This document shows, piece after piece, positions 18,244 through 26,192 of a stretch of 35,641 bases of DNA (position 1 is the stretch's first letter; the number at the start of each line of letters is the position of its first letter). The notes beneath the pieces were generated by a model that was not told the DNA's origin, made no database searches, and saw nothing but the letters and a program-made list of their open reading frames with translations. The stretch covers positions 2,235 through 37,875 of the forward strand of contig JAHDEL010000031.1 of assembly GCA_020628855.1 (NCBI GenBank). Reading direction: 5' to 3'. A program made the position numbers and the translations under genes. The DNA comes from Saprospiraceae bacterium. GTDB lineage: Bacteria > Bacteroidota > Bacteroidia > Chitinophagales > Saprospiraceae.

Positions 18244-20105
18244 TCAAATTTTCTAGCATTGTTTTCATCACCAGCTGAACGGTATGTGGAAGCTATCACT
18301 TTTCTTACTGGAACGTAATTGGGATCCATTTGGTGAGCAGTTGTCAGATGATGTAGTGCCCATTTGTATTCACCTTTCTTTCTCAAAGCTTCACCTACTC
18401 TAGCATAGAAATCAAGGATAGTTCTATCATTTGCCCGACCTCCTTTCAGGTAGTTCATGTACTCGGTAATATAACTTATACTTGGATTTCTTGTCCAAAT
18501 TTTAGTGAAACTCTCTAATAGTGCATTGAGGTCATTATCAAATTTATACAGTTCTGCCGCGACTCCAGCTGCCATAAGATTAGCATTCGAATAATCAGGC
18601 AAAATATCCAATGATTTATTCACATAGACCTGAGCTTCTTCAAGTAATCTTTGTTGTTCACTTCGATCGGAGGTCTCTTTATAGGTGTTGAACAATGCAG
18701 TAGCCATAAATGAATTTGCTCTTGCACTTTGTTTTGAAATGGTCACTGCTGCTCTATTTAACGTCATGGCATTTTCCCAAACGGGTACTCTGGTGATAGT
18801 TTTGGCTGCATAGCCAAGCGCAATGATAACCAGTAGTGCTAGAGGTATCTTCAAATCCATACCAAACCGTTTGGGTAAATTATAGATTAGAGAATGCACT
18901 AGTATCCAGATAATTCCAAGACTAGATATGAAGACAAATCTTTCATTCATGAATGTACCTACATTAAAAACTAGGTTAGAAACAATAAAGATTGTACCAA
19001 CGAAGAAGAGCCATGCAAATGATTTATGTGGAGATTTCTTAAATTGAATTAATGCAAGAACTGTCAAACCGAGATAGACGAGTAGTGAAATGATTACCCA
19101 AACATTTGTCAAATTCATAATAGGAATTTGGTAAGGATAATAATCATGAGTTAACGGATGTGGCACTATACATAGTAATAAATACTTGCCAAGACAATAG
19201 ACCACTGTCGCAAATCGCTCCAATCCATTCATTTCAACGAATGGATTATTCATGATATCAGTAATCGGCTCTGTGCTTATTAGATATCCAATGATGGCAT
19301 AACGCTGTACTAAATAGAGAATGGTAACCAGAAGCAATGCAGAGATAACTTTCCAATCAATCTTGATTTTTCTATAGTGAAATATCATCATGAATAAGGG
19401 TATGACACCGAGAAAAGTCAAAACATTCTCTTTGGCCAACAACCCAAGATAGTAGCACACAGACATTGCAATTAATGATGTAGAAGAGGTGTTTACAATA
19501 TACTTGGTTGCATAATACAGAGCACTCAACCCCAAAATGAAGGCCATGATTTCATCTCTTCCTTTGATATTTGCAACTGCTTCTGTATGAATGGGGTGAG
19601 CGAGGTAAAGCAGTGAAATAATGAAAGGAATACCGAGATACCACTTGTCTTTAGCCGGATAAACGAAAGAAAGTATCCTAAAGAGCAACATACCACACAA
19701 ACAATATAGTAATATATTGATACCATGTGCTAAATAAGTGTTCCCCGGCGAGATCTCATGCTCCAGAGCAAATGTAATAAGCGATAACGGCCTGTATCTT
19801 CCTCCCTGAACGAGGTTTCTTTGTTCGTTAAAATAACCCTCAAAACTTTCAGTAGAGAGAAGCTTCCAGATTCCTTTGACACCTTGCTTAGTATAACTGT
19901 TCTCTGAAATGACAATCTTATCATCTAAGACGTAACCATATTGAATGCACTGTGCATAAAGAACAAATGAAACAATCAGAAACAACAGTGCCACTAACCA
20001 ATGCGTTTTCCAAAATGTAGTGTCTTGTTGTATCAAAGAAGGTAGAGGAGTGAGAACTGACTTTTTGGTCTGTTTTTGCTTCTGTTTCTTTGTCTTCTTT
20101 GCCAT
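18240..20105 (-). CDS. TMTC-like GT-C membrane protein with C-terminal TPRs
   Basis: A 621-residue polytopic protein. The N-terminal 15 residues are mainly Lys/Gln/Thr; about ten hydrophobic helices span 35-455, and TPR-like helices cover about 460-621 (LEEAQVYVNKSLDILPDYSNANL, KWALHHLTTAHQMDPNYVPVR). The first extracytoplasmic loop has the acidic pair D61-D62 (GYVLDDKIV) expected of GT-C glycosyltransferases, then RYRPLS, and HPIHTEAVANIKGRDEI at about 170-186, which matches the signature block of the TMTC/DUF1736 family. TMTC proteins are lipid-linked-mannose-dependent protein O-mannosyltransferases in animals; for bacterial relatives the donor and acceptor are unknown. The four-base overlap with dprA suggests cotranscription only. 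Confidence 0.82.
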   Translation of the reverse strand: MAKKTKKQKQKQTKKSVLTPLPSLIQQDTTFWKTHWLVALLFLIVSFVLYAQCIQYGYVLDDKIVISENSYTKQGVKGIWKLLSTESFEGYFNEQRNLVQGGRYRPLSLITFALEHEISPGNTYLAHGINILLYCLCGMLLFRILSFVYPAKDKWYLGIPFIISLLYLAHPIHTEAVANIKGRDEIMAFILGLSALYYATKYIVNTSSTSLIAMSVCYYLGLLAKENVLTFLGVIPLFMMIFHYRKIKIDWKVISALLLVTILYLVQRYAIIGYLISTEPITDIMNNPFVEMNGLERFATVVYCLGKYLLLCIVPHPLTHDYYPYQIPIMNLTNVWVIISLLVYLGLTVLALIQFKKSPHKSFAWLFFVGTIFIVSNLVFNVGTFMNERFVFISSLGIIWILVHSLIYNLPKRFGMDLKIPLALLVIIALGYAAKTITRVPVWENAMTLNRAAVTISKQSARANSFMATALFNTYKETSDRSEQQRLLEEAQVYVNKSLDILPDYSNANLMAAGVAAELYKFDNDLNALLESFTKIWTRNPSISYITEYMNYLKGGRANDRTILDFYARVGEALRKKGEYKWALHHLTTAHQMDPNYVPVRKVIASTYRSAGDENNARKFD

Positions 20106-20121
20106 GGTTCAATATTCCTGA

Positions 20122-20129
20122 CAAAAATA
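20122..20129 (-). promoter_or_regulatory. Putative -7 box (TATTTTTG) upstream of the TMTC-like gene
   Basis: The minus strand reads TATTTTTG, matching TAnnTTTG, 16 bases before the ATG at 20105 in the 31-base gap after the DUF6695 gene. It would give a leader of about 12 bases. The A/T-rich sequence makes a chance match plausible and no -33 element is seen. Confidence 0.35.
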
Positions 20130-20136
20130 GATATTC

Positions 20137-21162
20137 TCAAGTATTGTTGACCTTTGATCGACTTGATCTTAAAGAATGCAATACATTTCTTTCTTCTTTT
20201 ATGTCTTGTATCCTCTTAAGTTTTACACAATTTGCAGAGGTAACTAACTTGTACTCATTAGGCGAACCACCTAATTGAAGTGTTGCATCTTGAGAAATAG
20301 TCTTACTCGACTTCGTAAATACTCTTTCCCAATTAAAACGTCCTTTCTGATCATAGTTTCTCAATATCACGAAGTTGGACTCTAAAGTGTTGTCAACGTA
20401 ATAAAAGGAGCCCACAGCTTGAGAGCCTACCCATTGGCACTGTGACATTGGGATCGGAGTAGTATCATTATGATAGCCTGTTCTTTTCGAAAAATAATAT
20501 CCAATGGCATCCAAAGCAGTGAGCCTTCTTTCTCTAATACCATTGTCATTAACAACCATACAGAGTGGGCTTTCTTTCAATGCTGCAATGTTATCTAGAG
20601 GAGTGTGGCTGGGACAAAACCTCTTAAAATAAGATGTAAGTCTTTTTGGGTGTACTACTGTTGAAATCAGTTTGGCCACAAATCTCGAGCAATTAGATGC
20701 GTTCCTTCCAAAAATATCATATTGAACAAATCCTTTCTGTATCCAATCTAGAACAAAAGCATCAATATGAGCATGATTAACATTGTGAATGCACTGTACA
20801 AACATTGGTCCTGCTGCATGATGAATGGTATCCTTTGTATAAAAATCATAAAGTATTTCCTCCAGATTTTGCAGTTTGTTATTATAAAAAACAGCCTTCT
20901 TGTCAAGGGATAATAGTGGGTCTGTGTTGTTGCTTCTTGCCCTTCCATATCCGTCAGGTACATCGTATCGACCAAAATCAAAATACTGTATTCGTCCAGA
21001 AGATGCCTCTATCGAGAGTACACAACTATGACCTGCTAATACAGCATTTCCATTAGTAATTCCTAGACGTTTACTAATTTTTCTATGCCATGAATCCGGA
21101 TAGTAAATATAGAAATCCGGAAAAGCGATTATTGCCAAAATGTCTTTACCAGGACTCTGCAT
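20137..21162 (-). CDS. DUF6695 family protein, possible permuted papain-like fold
   Basis: A 341-residue soluble protein with no signal peptide. From memory it matches the Bacteroidota DUF6695 family commonly next to dapD: ILAIIAFPD at the start, AGHSCVLSIEASSGRIQYFDFGRY at about 43-66 (quoted here only as a block), GYGRARSNNTDP, and GRNASNCSRFVAKL at about 152-165. A conserved His45 in an AGH strand followed far downstream by Cys158 in an NCxRF helix start is the order seen in circularly permuted NlpC/P60 (LRAT-like) enzymes, so a cysteine hydrolase or acyltransferase-type active site is possible. This is inference from motif order. It follows dapD by ten bases on the same strand. Confidence 0.75.
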   Translation of the reverse strand: MQSPGKDILAIIAFPDFYIYYPDSWHRKISKRLGITNGNAVLAGHSCVLSIEASSGRIQYFDFGRYDVPDGYGRARSNNTDPLLSLDKKAVFYNNKLQNLEEILYDFYTKDTIHHAAGPMFVQCIHNVNHAHIDAFVLDWIQKGFVQYDIFGRNASNCSRFVAKLISTVVHPKRLTSYFKRFCPSHTPLDNIAALKESPLCMVVNDNGIRERRLTALDAIGYYFSKRTGYHNDTTPIPMSQCQWVGSQAVGSFYYVDNTLESNFVILRNYDQKGRFNWERVFTKSSKTISQDATLQLGGSPNEYKLVTSANCVKLKRIQDIKEERNVLHSLRSSRSKVNNT

Positions 21163-21172
21163 GCTTCACTAA

Positions 21173-21988
21173 TCAAGTAGCTACTTTGAAATCTCTGAGT
21201 GCGTCATTTAAGGAAGTCTTTTTATCTGTACTCTCCTTCCGCTTGCCAATGATTAATGCACAATTAACCTGATAATTGCCAGCTGGAAATTCTTTAGTAT
21301 AACTACCAGGGATGACAACGCTATTTTCTGGGACTTCACCTTTATACAAGACTTCCGTTTCGCCAGAAACATCTAGTATTCTTGTAGATTGTGTCAAGAC
21401 TACATTCGCACCTAAGACAGCTCCTGAGCGCACTCTTACTCCTTCCACCACTATACTTCTTGACCCAATAAAACAATCATCTTCAATGATCGTCGGTGTA
21501 GCTTGCAAAGGCTCAAGTACTCCACCAATCCCCACACCTCCTGAGAGGTGAACATTTCTTCCTATCTGACCACACGAACCAACTGTTGCCCAAGTGTCGA
21601 CCATCGTCCCGCTTCCTACCCAAGCACCAATATTGACATAGGATGGCATAAGGATAGCTCCTTTTTCGATGTATGCTCCATGCCGGACTGTCGCCGGCGG
21701 CACTACTCTCACTCCTTGCTCTGCAAACTTGGTCTTGAGTGGTATCTTATCATGATATTCATAAGGGCCTACCTCTATTGTCTCCATTTCTTGAATTGGA
21801 AAATATAAGATGACTGCCTTCTTAACCCAATCATGCGTCTGCCATATCCCATCTCTACATTCTGCTACTCTAAGTTCTCCTTTATCTAGAAGTGCGATGA
21901 CATCTCTAATAGCTGCTTTCACTTCTTCATTTGCTATTTGACTTCTGTCATCAAACGCGTTTTCTATGATTGATTTATATTCTTGCAT
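21173..21988 (-). CDS. dapD: 2,3,4,5-tetrahydropyridine-2,6-dicarboxylate N-succinyltransferase
   Basis: The 271-residue enzyme transfers succinyl from succinyl-CoA to tetrahydrodipicolinate in the succinylase branch of lysine and diaminopimelate synthesis. N-terminal helices (about 1-90) precede a left-handed beta-helix of hexapeptide repeats: VVPPATVRHGAYIEKGAILM, YVNIGAWVGSGTMVDTWATVGS and QIGRNVHLSGGVGIGGVLEP are near-identical to the DapD family core. Length is typical. It sits between a PAP2-like membrane gene (five-base gap) and the DUF6695 gene (ten-base gap), which suggests an operon. Its product feeds peptidoglycan cross-links. Confidence 0.97.
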   Translation of the reverse strand: MQEYKSIIENAFDDRSQIANEEVKAAIRDVIALLDKGELRVAECRDGIWQTHDWVKKAVILYFPIQEMETIEVGPYEYHDKIPLKTKFAEQGVRVVPPATVRHGAYIEKGAILMPSYVNIGAWVGSGTMVDTWATVGSCGQIGRNVHLSGGVGIGGVLEPLQATPTIIEDDCFIGSRSIVVEGVRVRSGAVLGANVVLTQSTRILDVSGETEVLYKGEVPENSVVIPGSYTKEFPAGNYQVNCALIIGKRKESTDKKTSLNDALRDFKVAT

Positions 21989-21993
21989 GTAGT

Positions 21994-22650
21994 TTAAAGT
22001 ATAATATTCAAAGCAATTATTTGGCCAATACAGCCCACTAAGAAACCATGATAAATTTGTTGTAAAGTATGTGCCTCAAGTAACAGTCTACTTGTTAAAA
22101 CAGATCCACAAATTATCACAATTATTGCGATAAACAAGACTGCATGAACCTGTAAGCTTTCAGTGAGATGGACGACATTGTAACTCCAAATAAAAGAGAT
22201 AAATATCGAACCCACAACTAACCCTCCTACACCGACTGCATGAATACTAATCTTAGAAAAGTTATTCAAAAAAAATGCTACAAACAAAGAAATTGAAGCA
22301 CCAAGCGTAACCGATAGTATTGGTTTGGGAATGTCTGGGTTCTTATAATAATTATAGAATAGCCAAATGTAAAATAATCCTGTCACCAACAAAGGACCAA
22401 TGCGCTCTTGCCGATTTTCGATCTGCCACGAACTTATCAATCCCAACCCTCTCATCATCGCCACAGCAACCATTGGTAGAATCACACCTGTTACAATAGA
22501 ATAGATCACAAAAAGCTCAAAACCCCTAGCATCAGAAAAAATGAATAAGTGTCTACAGGATGCGTAAGTATAAAGAAATAGCAGTGGGAGTATAAAAATT
22601 GGATGAAATGCAATGGAAAGGATATGGGCCAATATTCTCAACATCCTCAA
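21994..22650 (-). CDS. PAP2-like polytopic membrane protein
   Basis: A 218-residue protein with about six membrane helices. KISIHAVGVGGL (about 130) and SRLLLEAHTLQQIYHGFLVG (about 186) resemble the second and third motifs of type-2 phosphatidic acid phosphatases (SGH and SRxxxxxHxxxD): the Ser-His and Arg...His pairs are kept, but the usual final Asp is replaced by Gln, and no clear first motif KxxxxxxRP is seen; QENRQERIGPL could be a degenerate form. Bacteroidota have a family of such proteins, often annotated as PAP2-related. Catalytic activity is therefore doubtful. It lies five bases before dapD and nine after a secreted-protein gene. Confidence 0.68.
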   Translation of the reverse strand: MRMLRILAHILSIAFHPIFILPLLFLYTYASCRHLFIFSDARGFELFVIYSIVTGVILPMVAVAMMRGLGLISSWQIENRQERIGPLLVTGLFYIWLFYNYYKNPDIPKPILSVTLGASISLFVAFFLNNFSKISIHAVGVGGLVVGSIFISFIWSYNVVHLTESLQVHAVLFIAIIVIICGSVLTSRLLLEAHTLQQIYHGFLVGCIGQIIALNIIL

Positions 22651-22659
22651 ATGTAAGCA

Positions 22660-23199
22660 CTAGTTACTTCCTAAGACACTTCTTATCATAGTAATGAATA
22701 AACAAGCAACCTTTTCTTCGATGAAATCAAGATGGGTATGATCCTCGATGAGATAGTCCCTTGGATCCCCTTCAAATTCTGTAAAAACAAAAAATTCTCC
22801 AGTCTCTTCATCATCTATCTGCCACCTATTACCATCATCTTGATATGTTGTGCGCCAGAGAAATTGAGCAGTATTGCTAGTAATGACCCATTGCGAAAAA
22901 TCATTGCGCCATTTGACTTTCATGGTAATGACATTACCTTCATCAGATCTAAGTTCGTATTCGTCAAAACTATTTTGCCACTTCTGCCTAATTGTCCCAC
23001 TATAATCTCCGAGTTCGTAATACCAATCCGTTATATCCCTTTTCTGGACCCAAGTCATTTCGAGCTTTCCTTCATTTTGGTCTGTATAGATATCCCACTC
23101 TACAATATCAGCATCATAATGGCTATGAAAGCCTTCGAAGTATTCTTGTGCTGTCAAGTTAAATGCTAAAAAAACTAACACAAAAGCTCTAAATATCAT
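22660..23199 (-). CDS. Secreted hypothetical protein, beta-rich
   Basis: I take the ATG at 23199 (179 residues) rather than the in-frame ATG at 23244, because it begins directly with a good signal peptide (MIFRAFVLVFLAFNLTAQ, cleavage near TAQ). The mature part is rich in aromatic and acidic residues and contains repeated Trp-containing strands of similar form (VEWDIYTDQNEGKLEMTWVQ, IRQKWQNSFDEYELRS, TMKVKWRNDFSQWVITS, FLWRTTYQDDGNRWQI), which suggests a repeated beta-hairpin or barrel-like fold. The last about 25 residues are more hydrophobic. I know no family for it. It is the first gene of the run leading to dapD. Confidence 0.65.
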   Translation of the reverse strand: MIFRAFVLVFLAFNLTAQEYFEGFHSHYDADIVEWDIYTDQNEGKLEMTWVQKRDITDWYYELGDYSGTIRQKWQNSFDEYELRSDEGNVITMKVKWRNDFSQWVITSNTAQFLWRTTYQDDGNRWQIDDEETGEFFVFTEFEGDPRDYLIEDHTHLDFIEEKVACLFITMIRSVLGSN

Positions 23200-23284
23200 A
23201 CCAGTGTAACGTCTAGGAAATTGAAGTGTTGCTTGGTGATTCACGGAGATTTAGTTAATTTACATTAAATCAAACTGAAAAACA

Positions 23285-23746
23285 ATGGATGAAACATTAG
23301 ACACTGGTGTCCACTCAGGAGGTGGATTGACCAATGAAGGAAGAGCCTATCTACTCGAAACAGCAAAATGGGCCAGATTTCTAGCAATTGTAGGATTTGT
23401 ATTTATAGGATTGATGATTATTGCTGGGATCTTTATGGGATCAATCATGGGTTCTGCTATGGGTGCTGCAGGTGATATGGGCATGGCTGGAATGATGGGA
23501 GGTGGTGCTATGACTGTCCTATACATTCTACTAGCTGCTTTGTACTTTTTCCCTACACTTTACTTATACCGTTTTGCTACTCAGACTAGGGCAGCATTGT
23601 CTGGGACTGGTGGCGGAGATGTTACTCAAGGTCTTGGGAATCTTAAATCTACATTTAAGTTCATGGGCATTCTCATGATAGTTATCATAGCACTGTATGC
23701 ACTTCTTTTCATTGGAGGCTTGATCTTTGGAGCTTCTATGATGTAA
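23285..23746 (+). CDS. DUF5362 family membrane protein
   Basis: A 153-residue protein beginning with a soluble segment, then LTNEGRAYLLETAKWARFLAIVGFVFIG, whose amphipathic lead into the first membrane helix is characteristic of DUF5362. Four hydrophobic segments: about 30-50, 73-93 (ending LYLYRF), 120-150 in one or two helices. Between helices 1 and 2 there is a Gly/Met-rich stretch (about 51-75) containing repeated GxMG units. Function is unknown. It lies divergent from the secreted-protein gene and 28 bases upstream of rsmE on the same strand. Confidence 0.75.
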   Translation: MDETLDTGVHSGGGLTNEGRAYLLETAKWARFLAIVGFVFIGLMIIAGIFMGSIMGSAMGAAGDMGMAGMMGGGAMTVLYILLAALYFFPTLYLYRFATQTRAALSGTGGGDVTQGLGNLKSTFKFMGILMIVIIALYALLFIGGLIFGASMM

Positions 23747-23762
23747 AAAAAATTGACAATAC

Positions 23763-23770
23763 TACATTTG
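23763..23770 (+). promoter_or_regulatory. Putative -7 box (TACATTTG) giving a leaderless rsmE mRNA
   Basis: TACATTTG matches TAnnTTTG exactly and ends four bases before the rsmE ATG at 23775. A promoter here would start transcription at or next to the A of the start codon. No -33 element is seen at normal spacing. Readthrough from the DUF5362 gene is an alternative source of rsmE mRNA. Confidence 0.5.
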
Positions 23771-23774
23771 TTCA

Positions 23775-24485
23775 ATGATCATATTTTTAGGAACATTGAC
23801 GGATGACGATAACCTTGCATTACTTCCGAGTGAAGTAATGCATTGTTCTAAAATTTTGCGAAAGCAAGTCGGAGATGAGATTACTGTGCATGATGGGCAA
23901 GGCAACGTCTACATTGGTCAGATTAACTTCATTTCTAAGTCTGAAATCAGAGCCAACAAGCTTCTTCAGACTACCTACGAAAAGCCGATAGCCTTGCATT
24001 TAGCAATAGCGCTTACAAAAAATGCAGACCGCACAGAATGGTTAGTTTCGAAAGTAACAGAAATAGGTGCTACTCATATTACTTTCCTAAAATGTGAAAG
24101 GAGTGTCAAGCACAAATTTCGCTATGAGCGAATGTCTAAAATTATCAAATCGGCTACAAAACAATCATTGAAAAAATGGTATCCTCAGCTCTCTAAAGAT
24201 TGTATTACATTCCAGGAATTTATTTCTAGTGTATCCAATGGTCAGGCTAATAAGTTTATTGCCTCTTATGATGAAAGCAATAACCATCTCTTAAATACTA
24301 GAATATCGAACTCACCAACTTATATTCTGATCGGTCCTGAAGGTGATTTTACTGAGCAAGAAAGTGCTTTGGCTATTGCTAAAGGGTTCACCAGTGTTAA
24401 TCTTGGATCAGAGCGCCTCAGAACTGAAACAGCCGGTCTCTACAGTATCAGCCTCTTGAAAGCTATGCTTGACCTAAAGGTCTAA
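23775..24485 (+). CDS. rsmE: 16S rRNA (uracil-1498-N3)-methyltransferase RsmE
   Basis: A 236-residue SPOUT-family methyltransferase that methylates U1498 (E. coli numbering) of 16S rRNA using S-adenosylmethionine. The N-terminal PUA-like domain (about 1-70) contains HCSKILRKQVGDEITVHDGQG. The C-terminal trefoil-knot domain contains LTKNADRTEWLVSKVTEIGA, the SAM-site motifs LIGPEGDFTEQE (about 184-195) and LGSERLRTETA (about 208-218). Length is normal. The last 12 bases overlap tail-to-tail with the M49-like peptidase gene. Confidence 0.95.
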   Translation: MIIFLGTLTDDDNLALLPSEVMHCSKILRKQVGDEITVHDGQGNVYIGQINFISKSEIRANKLLQTTYEKPIALHLAIALTKNADRTEWLVSKVTEIGATHITFLKCERSVKHKFRYERMSKIIKSATKQSLKKWYPQLSKDCITFQEFISSVSNGQANKFIASYDESNNHLLNTRISNSPTYILIGPEGDFTEQESALAIAKGFTSVNLGSERLRTETAGLYSISLLKAMLDLKV

Positions 24486-26147
24486 AACATGCTCGCCTTG
24501 ATCGAAAACTACATCTACAGGAATACCTAAGTCACTCAGGTTGTCCAGGTCAATTTGTAATTGCTCTTTGATGACTCCTTTTTCCTTTACCATAGTAGAT
24601 GCTGCTGCATAATCTCCATTTCCTTGTAGAGTCAAAATCTCAGTTGAAAGTGCATCCATAGCTTCCTGAAATTTGTCGTAATTGACAGTATATGTACCAT
24701 CTGCATTTCTAGTGAACGCTCCCATTTCGTCAAAAAAGTTAAACCGAATCATGTTTGCTTTACCATGTGCAGACGCAGCACCGAATCTGACAGATCGGAA
24801 TATACCAGCCATAAAAGTCACTATATAGTCATTAATATCTCCTTGAATTTCTCCTTTTTTGTGCAGTTGATTTACCATATACAAACCAAGCATATCAGCT
24901 TTACCTTCTTCAATAGCACTGGCATGCTCTTTTAAAGCCGTACGAACTAAGCCCTTATCATTGATAGTGTTCTTTATACCCAATCCGTGTGCAACCTCAT
25001 GAAACATTGTATTTGCAAAAAATGCATCAAAAGTGATATGCTTTCTTTGAGCAGGGTCAATAATTACTTCAGAAATAGGCATGAGAATTTTATCGAATTT
25101 TGCCTTCATTGCATTCTTTAACTGCAATCTTCTGGTCCCTTTTGCTAATTGTACCTCTTCATCATTAGGAAGATTAATTGCAATAGTTTTACTTCCAGCA
25201 TTACAATCACCTGCATAGTATACTACATCATAGGCATTAAGCTCCGTATCTCTTCCAGGTTTTTCAGCTTTGTATTTTGGGTCAACTGGAAGTCCTCGTT
25301 GGAGTTCTGGTAAGAATTTAGCATACTTTTCTAATTTCTTGCTCCACTCCATATCCTTGAGTAAGACATAACATTCATGAGCAGCTTTGTAGCCAAAGAG
25401 CTGATCTTCATAGGTCTCAATTGGTCCTATCACAAAGTCGATATGGTTGTCTTTCATGTCTAACCATGCCATATCGCTGTCAAAATATTCATCGTTTAAG
25501 ATTGCTTCAGCTCTGAGGTTAGCATACTTTGAAAATGCTGCATTTGTACTTAACTCAGCCACGCCTTTCAACAGGTTCGAGATTAACCTATTCTCTACTT
25601 GATAGACATCTTTGTACGGGATGGCAATAATTTGATCCAATGAGTTTCTTCTTAATAAAGTATAGAGACTGGACTTATTAGGAAGAGGGCATGCTTCGAA
25701 TTCTTCCTTAGTCATATTTACTGGATAAAAGTTTGCACCAAGTGGCTTTTGGCCATAGCCATCAATAAAAGGTTTATTTCCATTTAGTCTATCCCAGGGA
25801 CCATAATTGACTTCTGCAAATCTTCTGACTTCTGGGTCTTTTAGAAAATCTAAGACTTCACTTTTATCACCGAAAGATTGCATCCAAAAGATCTCATCAA
25901 CAATCTTACCTGCAGTGATTAACTTTCTGATAATCTTTTTATCATCTTCAGATAAATGGCTGATATCTGCATCAAGTCTTACAGTGGTATACTTCTCCAT
26001 CATATTACCATCATAATATTCTGGTGTAGTCTGTTTAGATTTGTCTTTCTTTACCTCTGTTGCTTGATCTGATGCTTGGTTACTTTGAGATTCACCACAT
26101 TGCAAAAACAATATTACACTAAAGCTAAATAGCAGCACTCTTATCAT
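24474..26147 (-). CDS. Lipoprotein metallopeptidase of the dipeptidyl-peptidase III (M49) family
   Basis: A 557-residue protein with a lipoprotein signal ending LFLQC (Cys17). M49-type features: NYGPWDRLNGNKPFI at about 114-128, FVIGPIETYEDQLFGYKAAHE at about 238-257 (as a block), the zinc helix HEVAHGLG with H383, E384 and H387, and EEGKAD at 413-418 supplying the third ligand. Classical DPP III has a six-residue HELLGH motif; this protein has the five-residue HExxH version, as reported for some bacterial M49 enzymes. The family removes N-terminal dipeptides from short peptides. Localisation by lipid anchor implies work on periplasmic or external peptides rather than cytosolic ones. It follows the GT2 gene by 45 bases. 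Confidence 0.85.
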   Translation of the reverse strand: MIRVLLFSFSVILFLQCGESQSNQASDQATEVKKDKSKQTTPEYYDGNMMEKYTTVRLDADISHLSEDDKKIIRKLITAGKIVDEIFWMQSFGDKSEVLDFLKDPEVRRFAEVNYGPWDRLNGNKPFIDGYGQKPLGANFYPVNMTKEEFEACPLPNKSSLYTLLRRNSLDQIIAIPYKDVYQVENRLISNLLKGVAELSTNAAFSKYANLRAEAILNDEYFDSDMAWLDMKDNHIDFVIGPIETYEDQLFGYKAAHECYVLLKDMEWSKKLEKYAKFLPELQRGLPVDPKYKAEKPGRDTELNAYDVVYYAGDCNAGSKTIAINLPNDEEVQLAKGTRRLQLKNAMKAKFDKILMPISEVIIDPAQRKHITFDAFFANTMFHEVAHGLGIKNTINDKGLVRTALKEHASAIEEGKADMLGLYMVNQLHKKGEIQGDINDYIVTFMAGIFRSVRFGAASAHGKANMIRFNFFDEMGAFTRNADGTYTVNYDKFQEAMDALSTEILTLQGNGDYAAASTMVKEKGVIKEQLQIDLDNLSDLGIPVDVVFDQGEHVLDL

Positions 26148-26192
26148 AATCAGTCAAAATTTTGGCTGAAATTACTAATTTATCATGTATTA

